Below, piece by piece: positions 48,901 to 60,902 of a stretch of 64,000 nt of DNA. This DNA comes from Apricaphanius iberus (Eukaryota; Chordata; Actinopteri; Cyprinodontiformes; Aphaniidae): NCBI GenBank assembly GCA_028564705.1, contig JAPXFQ010002718.1, positions 806,001-870,000 of the forward strand, in the 5' to 3' direction. The notes under the pieces were generated by a model. The model did no database searches. It saw nothing but the letters and a program-made list of their open reading frames with translations, and was not told the origin of the DNA. The position numbers and the translations under genes were made by a program. How positions within the stretch are numbered: the first letter of the stretch is position 1; every line of letters starts with the position of its first letter.

Positions 48901-50640
48901 GAGACTCTCAGCTCAGATGACAGTGGAGAAGTTGTTGACATGACAGCTAATAATGTGGATTCAATGCATCTAGGTAAGGCTAAAGCTAATATTGTAAGAA
49001 ATACATGAAGGAGCCACAGGACCTAAAAAAAAAAGTCACCAAAGGTTTTAAGAAATTTTTCATAAACATTAAGATCTAAAGATTTGTTAACAAGGTAAAG
49101 TTCTCTGATACATTTGGTGTAGAAACTTGGTGTTAACAATTTAAATATGTTCTAGAACAGCATTCTGTTCTTTAAAGATTTGAAAAACTACAGGTCATCT
49201 GCCAGGCAATGGAAGGACATGTTTTGCTAATCCTTTAAAGTCCAAGTCTGGACAGGTCAAACCCCAATCCTCTGCATCAAAAATAGATGAGGTTGGAAAG
49301 ATCATTCAAATGTACCACAGTGAACCACACAGATGTTCAATAGAATAAAAAGTTTATTTAATGATACAGTAGATGCTGTGTTTGTTGAAATTTAAATGTT
49401 AAGTATGAATACAAGCGCTGCACGACACAAATGGTTCACTACATAATGTACAAGCAACTCAGAACCAACACTTAAATATTCGGCATGTTAACGGTCACAT
49501 TGCATGCTAACTAAGAATATAAGAGGTTTAAAAGGCAAGAAAAACACTGAACAGGAGATTAAAGCACTGTGCCGTTTCTGGACGACACAGGAAAATATTA
49601 TAATGCATATAACAGTATTGTTGTAAAATAAATAAAAATTCTTAATATCAAATAGCTGCATACAAGAGGAAGGAATGCATAGCTTTACACAAATATGTTC
49701 TATGTGATGCATAGTCTATTTAGTGTATAAATAAATTAGAAAAACATGACCTGCTTTTAACTATATCTCTCAAATATATCAATATTACTCATGTAACTTT
49801 ATAATTTTATAAAAAGTGCATCGTACTAACAGGTAGCTTATAAAGTCTCGATTTGATGTAAAATATCTTCGTGTTGGAGCTTTTCATATATGACCAGCAG
49901 GTGTCAGTGTTTCCCTATTTTCACCTACCTTGAGTGGACAAAGAGAGAACAGGTGCTTTTCCCCACAGTCACTGATAAAGCAAAACCTAACAAGCATGGA
50001 CTGACTGATCTATATTTAATCATAAAATATTTTTTATCATAAATGACACTTATCAGAATAAAACACACACATCAAGGATCATATTTATATAGAAAATCCT
50101 TCTACTATAAAGTGACTAAACTAAGCCCAGTGTCAGCCCAGTAGCCTTGTGCTCATTCTGGCAAGCTTCAGAACATCTTCTTTCTCTGCCACTATGACAT
50201 CATCTGTGCCTCCTGAGACTCCCTGAATACTGACCGACCCAGGAAATGAGGCCACAATCCTGGAATGTGGATGGGAAGAGGGCGGATGAACGCCACCCTC
50301 CCCTACCCCCTTACGCTTTTGTCCAACACCCTTGAAGCCTTTCCTCACAGCAGAGAAAGGAGCTCCTTTCTCCTATTCGCCCCCTCCCTCGCTCCTCCAT
50401 GACTGACAGCTCTATTAAGGAGCTGGTTGTTCAGTGAAGTCACTGTTGACATACTTGCAAGAAAAGTGTAGCTGGTGACAAAATGTCACATCTTACTATC
50501 AGGGATTTAGGTATAAAAAGTTCATTAATAAATTAATCTGTTAACAGTACAACCACTTACCTGCAAAAGGACATTGGAAGACATTAAATACATGACATCA
50601 GTGCAACTTGTCATAGCTTAATCCCTCATCAGGAGGGTGA
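45980..50640. other. AT-rich intergenic stretch
   Basis: I see no supported gene or bounded mobile element here. A 131-codon plus-strand ORF at 46566-46961 shows no recognisable motif, and its composition is that of random AT-rich sequence. Long homopolymer and AT runs occur at 47.69-47.71 and 48.0-48.15 kb. This is the likely 3' flank of gene 1 and upstream region of the distal pkn1 start. Confidence 0.5.
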
Positions 50641-50644
50641 CTAA

Positions 50645-52873
50645 CAGTGCCTTCCAAAAGTATTATTGCCCTTTGAACTTTTCCAGATTTTAAGGCGTTT
50701 TAGCATTAATACGGTTTTGCAGGGAAGATTGGGAGATACACTGGTGCATAGTCTGTCATCCACAATATAATAGTTCCGGGAATAATGTAGCAAGGAATGT
50801 TCTCAAGACATTCTCATTTTGAGAGAATGTTCCGAATTGGGTAGTAGCTGAAGAATCGGTTAAGCCTAGTTTATTCTTGTCAGTCTGCGTCAAAATGGAT
50901 AGACGCTACACCATTATCCATCGACTCAAGGGCTCTGTCACCAATGCATCCACAGAGTAGAGCCCAATTTTCTAACTATACGTCCCTGTCAACGGACAGT
51001 GTATGCCAATTATTGAACAACAGCCAGAGATGGTTTCACCAAAGAGGGTGCTCTAACGTAATTGGTAACCAATGCAGCGTTTGGGTACTACCTGCTTTAT
51101 ATTGATAGGCCAGTTTATATAATATGGTCTTTTGGAGATTTTGAGCACAAAGAGGTGTAGAGAACAAAACAGACTGCTCTCTTTACATGCGTTTGTTTTT
51201 AGAGTTTTCTAAAAGCTTTCCAGATCAATAAAAACGTGCCTTTTGATGTTCATTGCTCCTTGAGGGGGAATTTATTTACAAGCCAAAGAAAATAAACTAG
51301 TTGACATGGCAATTTTATGCAAATTGTGCCGAAAATGTTAGCACCCCCTGTTGTCTTGGTGGGGAATTGCTTTGCAACACTGACATACCAAAGGAGAAGT
51401 ATAAAGGAAAAACGTCTTCATCAATAAGTCTTCGTCTGTGCACAAACCTGCTGAAGAAGAAGTATAAACTAGGCTTAACACTTGTTGTAGCCCGCTGAAC
51501 AACTTTGACATCAGATCCTGGTGATGTTGCAGCATGTGGTTCCTGAGGTTGGTCGTAGTTCCGCAATACTTCACCTTCATTTGGTACTCCCCACAAATCG
51601 CATTGTTTTAGTCAAGCTCATCTTTCTGTTGTCAGTACTGAACCTGAAATGGTGCCAGATCGCAACTTGTGAATTTTGGACATTGTTTAAGCTGGAGCTA
51701 GAGTAACGTTACTGCTAGTGTCCAATGCAATGTTGTTTAACATCTTCATACCCTATGTGTGAATTCGACGACGAGAGTGGGTGGTATGAACGTTTTTCAA
51801 AAGAAGGTCAAATCTGCCTTTTTTGGCAAGACCCTTTCTATCTGCATATACATATTTGGAAGGTGAAGATTCTTGAGATTTCAATGTCATATGCCAATCA
51901 ACAATACAATAACTGAAGATACAGTAAATACTTTTGTCCAAGGTAATCAGCAACTCACCAGTCGAAACTACAATGACTGATAGAACAGTCCTATCTCTTT
52001 TTACGTCCACAATGAATATTCTCCAATAAAATAACTAGTCCACAAGTCCTGTCGAAAATTTAACAATCTGCAACTCAAAACATTAATTTCCTTCCTTGTG
52101 TGTATTTCTTAGAGAGGTTTCATCATAACTACAGTTAGCATGCTCATCTCAGCCTAAAAATAACATAGCAGTGCGCTTCTTTGTGATGCTATTTGGCAGC
52201 TGGTAAACATAAAATTGGTTCATTATCGCCACCGAGTGGTGTGGAAGTTGGACCAGAATGTTGCTGAAGGTTTCTCTTGCCTCTCTAAGACTAGCCATAT
52301 GTTAGCATTTTCCCCGCTTGTGCTAGCTTTGCTCTTTTTTTCCTTAAACCAAGCTCTGTCCATTCTGGCATACAACCGTTGCAAAGTATCTTCTTTACCG
52401 CCTCAAAAACTCCAAAGTGTTAGGCTACAGCACCGTCTGCTGGTTGCCTTGGGTCAATATGTTGCATGAGTGCAACTTTATAAAGGTGTAATCAGTTTTG
52501 GATTGCTCGATATCTGAATGAGTTGGCTCCGGCCCCCCTGGCCTGCCCATTGGTACCAGGTCAGCTATTAACACCGACCACCTCCAAACGCTCCTGCTGA
52601 TGCATCACATCATAATGGTGCAACAACTACATTTTATGATAAGAATGGTTCCTCTGGCCGAATAAAAGTAAAAGTTGTTCTCACATGACCAAAGCATCTT
52701 GGCTGTGCCACCAACATGGCTCGTGACAACTTGAACATGGGACTTCTCTAGCTTACTTTTTACCGATTTACCATGAAAGCCAGAGGTGAGTTGATTTCTG
52801 TAGCTCCTCCATTTACTATAAGACTAATGTTCTGAAAAAGTTCAAGGTGTTTGAGTACTTTAGCAAGGCACTG
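50645..52873. mobile_element. DNA transposon pair of ends, containing a nested MITE
   Basis: The left end 'cagtgccttccaaaagtatt ... ctttgaactttt' and the right end, read in reverse, 'cagtgccttgctaaagtact ... ccttgaacttttt' form an imperfect inverted repeat of about 38 bp. This is the 'gtgccttgcaaaagtattc' end type frequent in fish. The inner right part (52500-52800) has antisense-like relic text, including 'tctcacatgaccaaagcatc'. The element contains the MITE at 50860-51480. No transposase is open. Confidence 0.55.
50860..51480. mobile_element. MITE, copy 2 of the AAGCCTAGTTTATA family
   Basis: The left 'ttaagcctagttta' and right 'taaactaggcttaa' termini are perfect inverted repeats. The interior aligns with 13463-14121, including 'gattttgagcacaaagaggt' and 'gttagcaccccctg'. 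It carries no coding sequence. Its termini are better preserved than those of copy 1. Confidence 0.88.
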
Positions 52874-53172
52874 CATTTGGTTTTAGGTTTTTGTAAAGAT
52901 ATAAGGGAGACTTGACACAATACAGAAATGTTTTAAAGTAGCTACAGTGCCTTTTAAGTGTTTGTGTAAAGGTAAAACGACACAAAGCAAGGGTACAGAG
53001 CAAGTCTGTGTGGGATAACAGGGAATTATAGTACAAACTCAGCTAGTGTATGGGATAAAACAAATATCAGAAAAAAAGATTTCACCAGTGATGATGTATT
53101 GTAATAAAAAGTTGAGTGATATTTTTGGTAGTTTTTTTTTTTTTAAGTTTGAAAAAAAACAACCCAGAAGGC

Positions 53173-54107
53173 TCAGTGCTGGGTCTCCACCTCCACCACA
53201 GTCCAGTCTCCAGCTGGAGCGCTGCCCCGGCTGTCCGGGGAGTAGCTGCTGACAGAGGTCACTGTAGCTACAGGAGGGTTGAACTGTGGAGGGAGGTTTG
53301 GCCACATGCTGCTTTTCAGGGGGCTCAGGGTCCCCCCAGTCCCAACGGGTAAGAGCAGGAGCGGGGGGCAGCCTCCATCGCCGGACAGCATCAGCGACTG
53401 GTTGATGAGCTGCTGGACCATGTCCACCTTCTTGTTCCACTCCAGGTCGTGCGGAGGCACCTGATGCGGTTGCCTCTGCGAAGCTAGGGGCCTGCTCCGC
53501 CCCACCACTACGTTCCTGTTCTGCCCTCCCCTGACCTCATCTTCCTCGTCGCTGGTCTCCATGGCTTCATAGATGGTGCAGAGACCGGACGACGGGGACA
53601 GCATCACGCCAGTCGGGCTCCTCCTCAGCTGCTGCTGCTGCTGGATCTGCTTCTGCTGCATGCGGTACTGGTGCTCCAGCTCCAGCTGCCATTGGAGAAC
53701 CTGCCTGCGGTGCCGGTGCTCCTGCTGCTGTTGCTGCAGCTGAAGCTGGAGGAGCTCCCTGCGCTGCTTCTCCAGCTGCTTCTGCTGCTCCAGCCTGATC
53801 CTCTCCTCCTCCAGCCACTGTCTCTTCTGTCTCTCCTGCTCATGACGATGCTGCTCCATCCTTCGCAGCTGCTCTCCAATTATGTAGCTGCTCTCAGAGC
53901 TGGGATTGGGGGGAAACCGAGGGGGTGCGATTCTGGAAAAATGCTCCGCTAGAGCCGGATCGATGGGTCTCCTGTTGCCTGGTACCAATGCCAAGTAATG
54001 GCCGTTGGCTATCGGACTAGAGAGAGGCTGGTTCTGGTTCCGGTTGTCTTCCTGAGTGCAGGTTTGCCACTTGTAGTCTTCATCCGCTTCAGAGGGCTGT
54101 GCGTCTC
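53173..54107 (-). CDS. Last coding exon of gene 1: Q/R/E-rich coil and WTVVEVE tail
   Basis: The acceptor is TGTCTAACAG before 54107, and the TGA stop is at 53175-53173. The exon starts in phase 1 and encodes about 310 residues. It opens DAQPSEADEDYKWQTC. A basic and glutamine-rich probable coiled coil follows (53880-53611; EQLRRMEQHRHEQERQKRQW and on, with Q runs). Then come an acidic patch (EAMETSDEEDE), a second helical segment (EWNKKVDMVQQLINQSLML), and a Pro/Ser-rich stretch ending GDWTVVEVETQH. Continuous hydrophobic/charged patterning, a motif-like end and strong codon structure argue for a real exon. I do not recognise the family. The phase matches the donor at 60903, so I place it in the same gene as the large exon. 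Confidence 0.8.
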
Positions 54108-55649
54108 CTGTTAGACAGTGAGGATCACTTGAAGCATCTAGCACAGATGCATGCATCAAACAGAACAGGCGGTGAATCAAGGGGCCGAGGAGAAGTTGGA
54201 CACGAGGGAAAAGGTGTCAATGTGAACAGAAAACAGGGGGGGGGGGGGTTCTAAAATGTGGCTCAAAGGTACCATAAACTGTATTGTTGGGGGGGGGGGG
54301 ATCCATCAATATGTATTAGGCTAGGCAGTTGGCATGAACTGCTCTCTGAAGATAAAGGTTAGACATTAAGGATTTTTTTTGGAGGGGGATTTGATGGGAT
54401 CACATACCACTGAACAGAAATATTTTAAAGACAACACCAGTATACAGTGAACTAGTAAGGAAAAACAACAAGGGACAAAACAGATAAATGGATTTTAAGA
54501 TTCTAAAATATCAAAAAGTATGGTGTGTGTGTCTGGGTTTGAGGTCAAACGCCCAGACAGCCATTGTTGGCAGTACCTATTACAAACATTGTTCTAATCC
54601 AAACCTTCCACCATGGAAACATCACTTTTATTCTCTCAAGTTAGAGTAGCAGGTTTTATATGCAGCATTGATTTTAAATGGACTCTCACTAGTTTGTCAA
54701 GTAAAATAAACCAGTTTCCACCCCAACTACTACTGTTGATGTGAGGACCGGCTTAACTGAAGCTGGAAGTCAGCAAGAGGAAAAATGGAACGCACCACTA
54801 CTCTACTTACCAGCGACAGGTTTGTAGCACTGTGGTCATCCGGCTTGTTAAGGACACCTGAATAAAGGCATAAAAGCATATTCTGCCTTGCAAATGTATT
54901 CATACCGCTTAATTTTTATTTCCACAGTTGGTTTTCTGCTGCATCCAACAGGTTTTCTTCCAGGATTTCTCTGCTTTTAGTTTCGTCGAGCTACAGTCCC
55001 TACTAAACAAACACTTTTTAAGTTTTGTCTGCTGACTTGGAGAGCTCTTTATGGACAGGTACAAGGTCATATCAGAGGTACAAATTACTTTATTAGTTAC
55101 TTTCAGCAGCTGCCAAAAACACTCCCCACTGTCTCAACATAAAAACAAAAACTGTTTTTGCCAATACTCTATGCATGCTAACTGTAAGGACAGAAATATA
55201 CTTGATTTTTAACCTGACGTTGACACCAGCAACTATGAAGTAACATGCTGTGTCTTGGGGACGTACTTGCTTGCTCACTGTACACACTACCGCAAAGATC
55301 TACTATGGGGCAGAGTACAGAATTTAGACTCAGGCCAGACTACTAGGGTGCAAACAAAGAAAACATGGCGACGGTAGAGGAGATAATCAGCTTTTTCAGA
55401 TTACGACAGAAAAACAACAGCAGTTTTGTTGAAGTTATGTAAGACCACTTTTACTATTGTTGCTTGTTTTCCTAATGCTTTTGCCGACATATACCAAATA
55501 TATTGTAGCGCATCAGAGCAGGTCAACTGTCATGTTCCCCAGGGGCTTATGGGTAATGTGTTACTGTTATCAAAGAGCTGTAGATGTGCGTTTGGAAGTC
55601 TGTGTTCGGAGGTAACAATTTGCTGTTGGTTCTTTGAGTTTTGTTGTCA

Positions 55650-56290
55650 TACAGTGTTGGGAGTAATGCATTACAAAAGTAATGAGTTACAGAAATAGAC
55701 TACTTTTTTCAGTAACTGAGTAATGTAATGCACTACTCACAAAACATACAGCAATATATTACAAGTTACAGTTTCAGTAACTTAAGTTGCAAATGCATTT
55801 TAAATTGTTTTTCTGGCCAACTAATGCAACAGACCAAATCAAGTTGGATGCGGTAGAACAAGATCAACCATCCACTTCCTGTTGCTCAAAACTAAAACAT
55901 CAGAGAATCAGGACGGCTGAGGAAAAGATCGACTGTACATTTAAACAGGAGCATTATTCACACTGTTTTCCTAACCATCTGCCGTAGGACTACAGACATC
56001 GGAGTCTCATCTTTGTCAACCATCTTTGTGACGAGCACTTACAGTACCTTCTTTTGATTAGATTTAACAAACACTAGCATTAAATAGAAGGCATGCAAAG
56101 GAACTTGAGACTTAATTTTAATAAAATAGTGTTAAAAATACAGTATTTGTGGTGTGACACTGGCGTAAAATGTAAATTGATAAGTTACAGTGGTTAGAAG
56201 TCGTGTTAGATATTTAAGATATTTTGCCAAAAGTAACTTAAAGTAGTGTAACTCAGTTACATTTTTAAGACCGTAAAATGTAATGCAAAC
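55650..56290. mobile_element. Non-autonomous 'gttgggagtaatgcattac' element
   Basis: The left arm starts 'cagtgttgggagtaatgcat' with 'tacaaaagtaatgagttac'. The right arm, in reverse near 56285-56185, carries 'ttgcattacatttta' and 'aatgtaactgagttacacta'. This is a common fish hAT-like MITE type. There is no coding sequence, although small ORFs appear. Confidence 0.55.
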
Positions 56291-56369
56291 ATATAAAATT
56301 TTTGACATTGTAACTAGTAATGTCAGAGTCTCTGCAGTGCTTTGTACCTGTGTTTCAAGCGGCAAAGCA

Positions 56370-56605
56370 GCAAACACATGCAACGCAGAAGTTCCGCTAG
56401 CTGGACTTTTTGACGGACTTGACCCACTTGACGCAGGGCGCCAACCAATCAGAGCGTCTCACTGTGGTGCCGTCGCCCGACGTCGAGTAGCCAATCACGA
56501 TCTGCTAATGTTTAAAATATCCGTCAGGGAAAGATTTATATGTCAAACTAGATGCGTTGTTAGCGTTGCTTGACGCAGAGACAGCGTGTGGTGTGAACGC
56601 ACCAA
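56370..56605. mobile_element. Harbinger-like MITE fragment
   Basis: The right end 'gtggtgtgaacgcaccaata' matches the TIR style of the 29.5 kb element (gcggtgtgaataaaccaata). The body 'cagcaaacacatgcaacgca', 'gaagttccgctagctggact' and 'aaccaatcagagcgtctcac' aligns with 29660-29745 ('cagcaacgcagaagttcagc', 'aaccaatcagagcttatcat'). The left end is missing. Confidence 0.65.
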
Positions 56606-56773
56606 TAGTGAGTTAAGGTCGGGCACTCTGATAGAAGACGGTGTGCCTGTAGGTGTGGTGCCCTGATGTTCCATCAGAACCGTTGAGAAGTCTGTGTACA
56701 AAGTAATTACTAACAACTTTTAACGTGTGACCGGCATCACTAGCCACCATATTTGAATGAAAGGAGGTCTGTG

Positions 56774-56945
56774 AGGGCAGTGTTTTCCACCCATGGTCAT
56801 CAGGAAAAACTACTTGTTTTAGAGGTTTCCTCGCTTCACATGATTCAAGTTCAGCAAAAGCTTATTAACCAATCTCAATGTCATCAACCGAGATCAGGTG
56901 GGCTGAAGCAGGGGAAAATCTAAAACGTGCAGGCCAGTGTAAGGC
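56774..56945. repeat. Palindromic MITE copy
   Basis: It starts 'gcagtgttttccacccatgg', contains 'ttcagcaaaagcttattaac' and ends 'ctaaaacgtgcaggccagtg', with the two arms inverted about a central 'gcaaaagc' region. The most diverged of the near-complete copies. Confidence 0.6.
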
Positions 56946-57184
56946 TTACCACCACTTTCTTTGGTATCTACGTGGTTTGTGACAGACCATAAACAGCTCT
57001 TCCTAATATATAAATATATATATAAAAATCAGTGGCTTTCTGCATGCTACTTTTCAGGTAAAATTTGACTCACGATTTACAGCTGTCATGGCGTTAGTGT
57101 CTCTGTAGCTCCATGCCCCCTACCTGCATGTTTGATCAATCTTCTGACAGTTTTTCGAATGAAAATCTTGGGATATCGTTTTAT

Positions 57185-57355
57185 ATTGTCCTCAAGCCAC
57201 ACTGTACAGCATGTTTTAGATGTTTTTCCTGCTTTAACACATCTGATTTCGCCGATTGCAGTTCAGCAAAAGCAGGTTAAACAGCCATCAACAGAATCAG
57301 GTGTGCTGAAACAGGGAAATGTCTAAAACATGCAGGCCAGAGTGCTTTGAACAAA
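57185..57355. repeat. Palindromic MITE copy
   Basis: Arms 'cagcatgttttagatgtttt' and 'gaaatgtctaaaacatgcag' are inverted around 'ttgcagttcagcaaaagcag'. 'cacatctgattt' in the left arm pairs with 'aatcaggtgtg' in the right arm. Confidence 0.75.
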
Positions 57356-58384
57356 TTTCTGATGCTCTTACAGAGTAGCTGTAGTTATACCATTCTGGAT
57401 GCACCTTGATGCTGAATGCAATGGAAGAAAAAAAATATCTTTCTTCCACTTCAGTTCTTCGCACAACTCTTCAACTTGGATTAATGCAAAAAAGTCCAAT
57501 ATAAATTCAATGAAATCCATAATAGTAAGGTTACAAATCCAAAAGTAGCAGGGGGTATGAATACTTCTGCAAGGCACTCCCATCACTAGAGCATTACCTT
57601 CAGCTCAAGGGGAAGTTTGCATAAGATTTGGATCACGGTCAGGGTTTTAACGAGCCAGAACAGGCCGGTCATAGGAAAGGCACATGGAAATATTTGTGCT
57701 AAAAGTTGAACGTGTTCCTCTGGCCTGAATGAAGAAAATGTGGTCCTGCTCATCAGTGAGCTGGACGTTGAGAGGTAACATTCACAAACAGGTGTTAAAA
57801 ATTCAACATGTTAGTAGCTACCGCATTTCAACATTAATGCAGTTGTATTCTTGACTGTGTGTTAACTGTAGATTGAACAAATATAAAACAGACTTCTAGT
57901 GCGGTTAAAATAGAAATAAAAGCAGAGGTAGGTAGTAACTAGTTAAATTTACTTAACTTTTTATGTTATTTTTGGGAGTAGTTTTACGACACTGTGCTTT
58001 ATTTTTACTTGAGTAATAATATGAAGCATCTCGACTCTTTAGTAAAAATTCTAGATCCTCTACCTTCTAAATAAGAAACAAGCATGTTTTAACCAAAAAT
58101 ATACCAGACACAATATTAAAAGAGACTTCCTGTTTCTACACAAAGCTTTGTTTTTTCTCATGTAATTTTCTCTCTGTTGAGCTCATTGTTGCAGTTTCAG
58201 GTCAAGTGAATATACAGTAACACCCACAAACTGTTATTATAAATATTGGAGTTTTATTGAAGAAAATTGACCAGAAAAGTGTTTCTTCTGCTTAAATTTA
58301 GTATTATGGATAAATGTTTGTTCATGTTGGTCTTTAAAAACTGTTGGTCGTACTCAAGTAATTTTTTTTTACTAAATACTTTTT

Positions 58385-58680
58385 ACTAGGGATACTAGGA
58401 CTGGGTAAAAATATTGATTCATCAATTGCAATTACGTGTTTTTCAATTCAATATCGATTAATCAAATCCTAAGAATCAATTCAGTCCACCGGCCAGTGGT
58501 GGCGCTGGGGGCAACACTACTAAGAGCGTTCAGCAACATGTACAATATTGTGCAGTTATTTTCTGCTAAATAAACAATGACATTTTTAGCAATATTACAA
58601 TTTTATGTAAATAAGCCTAATTCGTTGTCTTAATCTAGCATTTAGTCAGATCAAAAGCATTGCTGCATCCCTACTTTTTA
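58385..58680. mobile_element. hAT-like MITE
   Basis: It begins 'gatactaggactgggtaaaa' and 'tcaatatcgattaatcaaat', the 'ggctgggtatcgattc' type of start, and ends near 'gctgcatccctacttttt'. The middle holds 'gtggcgctgggggcaacact'. No ORF. Confidence 0.4.
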
Positions 58681-59599
58681 CTTTTAAATTGATTAAAAAT
58701 ATGTTGATATAGCTCAACTCTTACTTGAGAACAATGTTTAGGTACTCTACCCAACTCTTGACTAAAGGTGAGATCACAAGCAGTGAAGCAGGTGAGTGCA
58801 TGGTAATGTGATGCCTCGTCGGATTTGGCCAAAATTCCATTTCGGATGCACCATTGTATCATGTTGCTTCCTGTTTGTCGGATATTCCCACATGAGGAAC
58901 AGAGGGATATCGGGGGGGGAGATCTTGGAGCACAAACACAACTTTACAAACACACACACACACACGGTCATGGCAACTGTAACACAAAGAACACAAAGTT
59001 CAGGCATGCTGGACCCATTGGGAAAGGAAGAAACGGGAACAAAATGCCTTGCAATGATGTTTTAATGGAATTTTTGAAAGGGAACCTAGAGTCGAACCGT
59101 TCAGTTCTGAACTCGTCTACTGCAGAACTGGTTCAAACTTCAGCTGTTACAGAATGTTTCTGTTAGTCAAACATGCAATATACTGTCGGAATAGTAAAAC
59201 CAAAAGAAGCTTGCTATGAAAACGCTCGCGTATAAAGCTACACTGTGGTTGCTGTGTAGGGTTATGCAGGGTTTCATTAAATAATGCGCTACTCGATATC
59301 CTCTTAAGACACAAATGATGAGTTAAGAAAAGGCCTGAAGTAAAAAACCTGAAGCGGATTACTGGAAGTGACTGCACGTTTTATACCTTAACCAGCTATG
59401 CAAATACCATAAGCATAGAACCTCTTGAAGCACACAGATACAACGTTACCGACTGCCATCTAAGTAGGGCTGTCCCAAACGCAGATGTGGAGGTTTTACA
59501 AATCTGTATTGAAAATGATCTGGAGTCAGCGGCGGTTCTACGGCTGCACGTCCAATCAGAGTCGAGTTCTGGGAGAGGGTTTGCCATCGTTTAGTGCTT

Positions 59600-59760
59600 G
59601 ATTCTCAAAGCACACAGCCCTGCATGCTTTATTTGCTTCCCTATTTTAAACACACCTGCTTCAAATGATTGCAGTTCAGCAAAACAGATGAGATAGAACA
59701 TCTAAAACATGCAGGGACTGTGTCCTGAGGAGCAGGGATAGGAAACACTGGATTAGTTTG
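59600..59760. repeat. Palindromic MITE copy
   Basis: The left arm 'gattctcaaagcacacagcc' and right arm 'gggactgtgtcctgaggagc', plus 'attgcagttcagcaaaacag' at the centre, match the 57185 family. The outer 'aggaaacactgg' end is preserved. Confidence 0.7.
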
Positions 59761-60902
59761 AGTATTTGATGTCAGTAATGTTTTAAAATCCGGTAAAGAA
59801 GAAAATTTGGTACTAAATTAAAGGATTATTTCACAAATAGAATTCAAATTCATTTATTTAGTTAAAAATTATTAAACCTGAACTTAATTATTTCATATAG
59901 CGCACAGCTTTCAATCAGGTCAACACGTTTTAATATTTTTGCAAAAACTGTTACCTTTCCTCTTGGAAGTATGATTGGGACGAGAAAAGGGCTCGCCGTT
60001 CATCCAAGAACCGCCGCCGTCTGGATTCACTTACGAAAGCTTGAGACAGCAACTTACATCATCTCCTGCAAGCATAAATAGCGAAGCACGCAAAGGAAAA
60101 CATAGAATCCACGTATTTAGGTCCAAACTTGGACAGCAACTATGGCGGCGAAACGACAAAGCATTTGGGTCAGCCCCGACTAATCCTCCCACACCTACCT
60201 CATTAACCAGCAGTGTTAATACCTAACCTTTGTTATTATTAATATTACCTAGAAGTCTTGGAACAAGAACAGAAGGTTTTTTCAAAAGGAATATGTGACT
60301 ATCGCTATAGTGCAGAACACAGAGTGAACACAGGGTAGGGAGGATTAGGATCAACAAAAAAGAAATCAAACAAAAAAAAATAAAACCAAAAAAACAAGTA
60401 AATACAAAAAGGAAAATTAAAACCATCGACATTTGTTCGGTAAAAACAGTAGGATAAATACACAATGAGTCCACATCCTTCCATCTGTGGGGGTTTCTTT
60501 CCTCCGCTTTCTCAGTTTAAAGGCCCGATCACAACGGACCAGTCAGTCAGTACCCCATCGGGGGCATCAGAATACGCAGTGTTACTTAGAAACCACATTC
60601 GACTAAAAAAGGGTAGTAGCTATGGTACATTAGCCAGACACTCTGATTGGACCGGAACAGTAAGAAAGAGGGAGGCTTCATTTGAAAATCGCTACAGTCC
60701 GTCTTTTTTCTCTCCGTCTCCTTCAATCGTTTCTCAAAAATCTTTCTCTACAATCTTGGTCTCGTTTTCTTTTTTTTTCTCTGCTAAGACGTCTAACCCA
60801 GAGGAGAACAAAGAACGGGGGAGGTGGAGGTGGGTGCAGGAAGAAGGTGCATTCCAGGGGTCGTAAGGGGGCCAGGAGAGAAAGGAGGGGCTTATACGTT
60901 AC

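Larger units (their letters stand above)
54883..57578. mobile_element. DNA transposon with 'gccttgcaa' ends, hosting later insertions
   Basis: The left 'ctgccttgcaaatgtattca' and, in reverse, right 'gtgccttgcagaagtattca' termini, each followed by 'tacc', form the TIR. The inner right side ('ggattaatgcaaaaaagtcc', 'aaggttacaaatcc') is typical subterminal sequence. The 2.7 kb between contains at least four other element fragments, so the original core is mostly obscured. Confidence 0.55.
54108..60902 (-). other. Inferred intron of gene 1
   Basis: It begins GTAACG at 60902 and ends CTAACAG at 54108, both acceptable splice signals. Two long G runs at 54235-54248 and 54288-54300 lie close to the acceptor on the plus strand (C runs in the transcript). 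It contains several DNA elements listed separately. Small additional exons inside cannot be excluded. Confidence 0.55.

Noticed and set aside
54235..54300. G-runs near the gene 1 acceptor as a possible regulatory quadruplex
   Set aside because: Two simple poly-G tracts without the four spaced runs needed for a confident call. They are equally likely to be slippage or assembly artefacts.
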